A stretch of DNA of 64,000 bases from an uncultured Sphingobacteriales bacterium (GTDB taxonomy: Bacteria > Bacteroidota > Bacteroidia > Chitinophagales > Chitinophagaceae), in the NCBI GenBank assembly GCA_937991535.1, contig CALKHN010000052.1, positions 122,190-186,189 of the forward strand. Direction: 5' to 3'. The position numbers and the translations under genes were made by a program. The notes under the pieces are model-generated. The model worked only from the letters and a program-made list of their open reading frames with translations. It had not been told where the DNA came from and made no database searches. Shown here in pieces: positions 62,858-64,000 of this stretch (positions are counted from its first letter, which is position 1; each line of letters begins with the position of its first letter).

Positions 62858-63745
62858 TTACTTTAGCTCTTCCTTAAAAAAATCAATCGTACGCTGCCAT
62901 GCCAGATCTGCGGCGGCTTTGTCGTACCGTGGAGTGGTATCATTATTAAAGCCGTGGTTTACATTGGGGTAAATGTATACGGTGTATTTTTTGTTGTTGG
63001 CCCTGAGTGCTGCTTCGTAGGCGGGCCAGCCTTCGTTTACCCGGGTATCGAGTCCTGCATAGTGCAGCAGTAATGGCGCCTGTATTTTGGGCACATCTTC
63101 CGCAGCGGGCTGACCTCCATAAAATGGTACGGCTGCCGACAGTGTTGGGATACGCACGGCCATCATATTCACGATCCAACCACCAAAACAAAAACCTACC
63201 GCCCCTATTTTACCATTGCAGTTGCTATCGCTTTTTAAATAATCATACGCGGCTATAAAGTCTTCCAGCATCTCATTCCTGTCGCGTTTGCTTTGCATTG
63301 CACGGCCTTCGTCATCGGTGCCGGGGTAACCACCCAGCGGGGTTAAGGCATCCGGGGCAATGGAAATGAATCCTGCCAGGGCTGCTCTTCTGCCCATATC
63401 CTCAATATGCGGATTGAGCCCCCGGTTTTCATGCACTACTACCACGCCGCCCAACTTTCCCTTTGCATCTGCCGGCATGGACAATAATGCTTTGATGGTG
63501 CCGCCGCCTTTTGGAGAGGGATAGTTGATATATTCCGATTTAACGCGTGGATCATTTGCTTTAACCTGGATAGCGCCCTCATAGTCGGGCATCAAAAAAC
63601 TCATCAGGGAGGAAACAGTCATCCCTCCAACCGCATAGAGCGAGAGCTTTTGCATAAATTCCCGCCTGTCCACCCGGTTATGGGCGTAATCGTCGTACAA
63701 ATCAAACACTTCCTGTTTGATGTCTTCTTTTTTGATATCAGGCAT
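62858..63745 (-). CDS. Dienelactone hydrolase family protein
   Basis: This 295-residue alpha/beta hydrolase has a twin-arginine-like N-terminus (DRREFMQKLSLYAVGGM) before the mature domain, so it is probably exported folded. Catalytic elements: Cys nucleophile in VGFCFGGW, Asp in YAGLDTRV, His in NVNHGFNNDT. VVVVHENRGLNPHIEDMGRR is a family signature. It may open lactones or act on other esters. The reading frame is complete. Confidence 0.9.
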   Translation of the reverse strand: MPDIKKEDIKQEVFDLYDDYAHNRVDRREFMQKLSLYAVGGMTVSSLMSFLMPDYEGAIQVKANDPRVKSEYINYPSPKGGGTIKALLSMPADAKGKLGGVVVVHENRGLNPHIEDMGRRAALAGFISIAPDALTPLGGYPGTDDEGRAMQSKRDRNEMLEDFIAAYDYLKSDSNCNGKIGAVGFCFGGWIVNMMAVRIPTLSAAVPFYGGQPAAEDVPKIQAPLLLHYAGLDTRVNEGWPAYEAALRANNKKYTVYIYPNVNHGFNNDTTPRYDKAAADLAWQRTIDFFKEELK

Positions 63746-63858
63746 GATCGTGTGTGTTGGTGGGTACTAAAGTTAAGTAATTGTGTGGAAAGGAAAGACC
63801 TTTTAATGACCGATAATTAACCCCCGGTTTGGTTGGTGAATGGAGTGGGCTTTTTTTG

Positions 63859-63882
63859 CAGGCGGGGGGTGACACCCGCCTG
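63859..63882. repeat. GC-rich perfect hairpin near the window end
   Basis: CAGGCGGG and CCCGCCTG pair around gggtgaca. A second GC-rich stretch with GGTC/GACC follows at about 63897-63918. No gene is seen in 63746-64000. Confidence 0.55.
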
Positions 63883-64000
63883 TAGAACCCGCTACCGGCC
63901 GGGGTCTCACCGACCAGAAAGGGGGATGGAGCATGATTGCGTAATACGGGGAAAAACTGTTAATGGCAAAAGACTTTTATTCAGACATCTTTACTTTTTT

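Noticed and set aside
1..64000. CRISPR arrays, insertion sequences, rRNA genes
   Set aside because: No regularly spaced repeats, transposase motifs or rRNA-like stretches were seen on either strand.

Overview
The window is a piece of a Bacteroidota chromosome, most likely from the Chitinophagaceae. It carries a SusC/SusD pair with a FecR/ECF-sigma relay, the type IX secretion (T9SS) and gliding genes gldK-L-M-N and gldF-gldG, a secreted protein with a type A T9SS sorting domain, many lipoproteins and outer-membrane barrels, few Shine-Dalgarno sequences, and several matches to the Bacteroidota -7 box TAnnTTTG. The genus is not identified.

Layout. 1-9131 (minus): a cell-surface-signalling locus read sigma factor, FecR anti-sigma, STN-type SusC, SusD, TIM-barrel sugar epimerase, then a membrane-anchored beta-propeller dehydrogenase cut by the window edge. 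9364-11800 (minus): gldF and gldG. 12019-14145 (plus): a T9SS cargo protein, divergent from gldF across a perfect 30-nt palindrome. 14254-18939 (plus): hexuronate use, with a KDG kinase-type sugar kinase, KDPG aldolase, glucuronate isomerase and hexuronate MFS importer. 18958-21726 (minus): GMC oxidoreductase, DUF4783 protein and two tiny overlapping ORFs. 21808-27929 (plus): gpmI, an ECF sigma factor with a membrane partner, a lipoprotein and uvrC. 28176-33078 (minus): gldN, gldM, gldL, gldK (transcribed K to N).

33240-39032 (minus): thioredoxin-like DUF255 protein, uroporphyrinogen-III synthase, DUF4271 membrane protein and an Omp85-type barrel. 39082-40209 (plus): hemW. 40238-45253 (minus): lipoprotein, SDR, altronate dehydratase-family enzyme, and a lipoprotein/outer-membrane pair. 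45750-46343 (plus): lipoprotein. 46497-51294 (minus): B12-dependent methionine synthase split into two genes, then recR. 51368-58535: an outer-membrane protein, an Ig-like lipoprotein, a UvrD-type helicase with an iron-sulfur nuclease-like tail, and a TPR protein. 58780-58854: tRNA-Arg(CCT).

The most accessory-looking part is 58984-62509, directly after the tRNA: an AAA+ ATPase gene followed 2 bp later by an unusual subtilisin-like (S8) peptidase gene. The peptidase gene is interrupted by a frameshift between its catalytic domain and its C-terminal domain. The pair looks like an energy-dependent protease module with a possible role in defence or protein quality control; I cannot put an established system name to it. 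A dienelactone hydrolase-family gene closes the window.

Main themes: carbohydrate sensing and uptake (SusCD locus, hexuronate operon, UxaA/SDR pair), T9SS and gliding machinery with one cargo, one-carbon and heme housekeeping genes, DNA repair (uvrC, recR, helicase-nuclease), and a protease island. Several intergenic spaces hold low-complexity or palindromic DNA that the genes do not explain.
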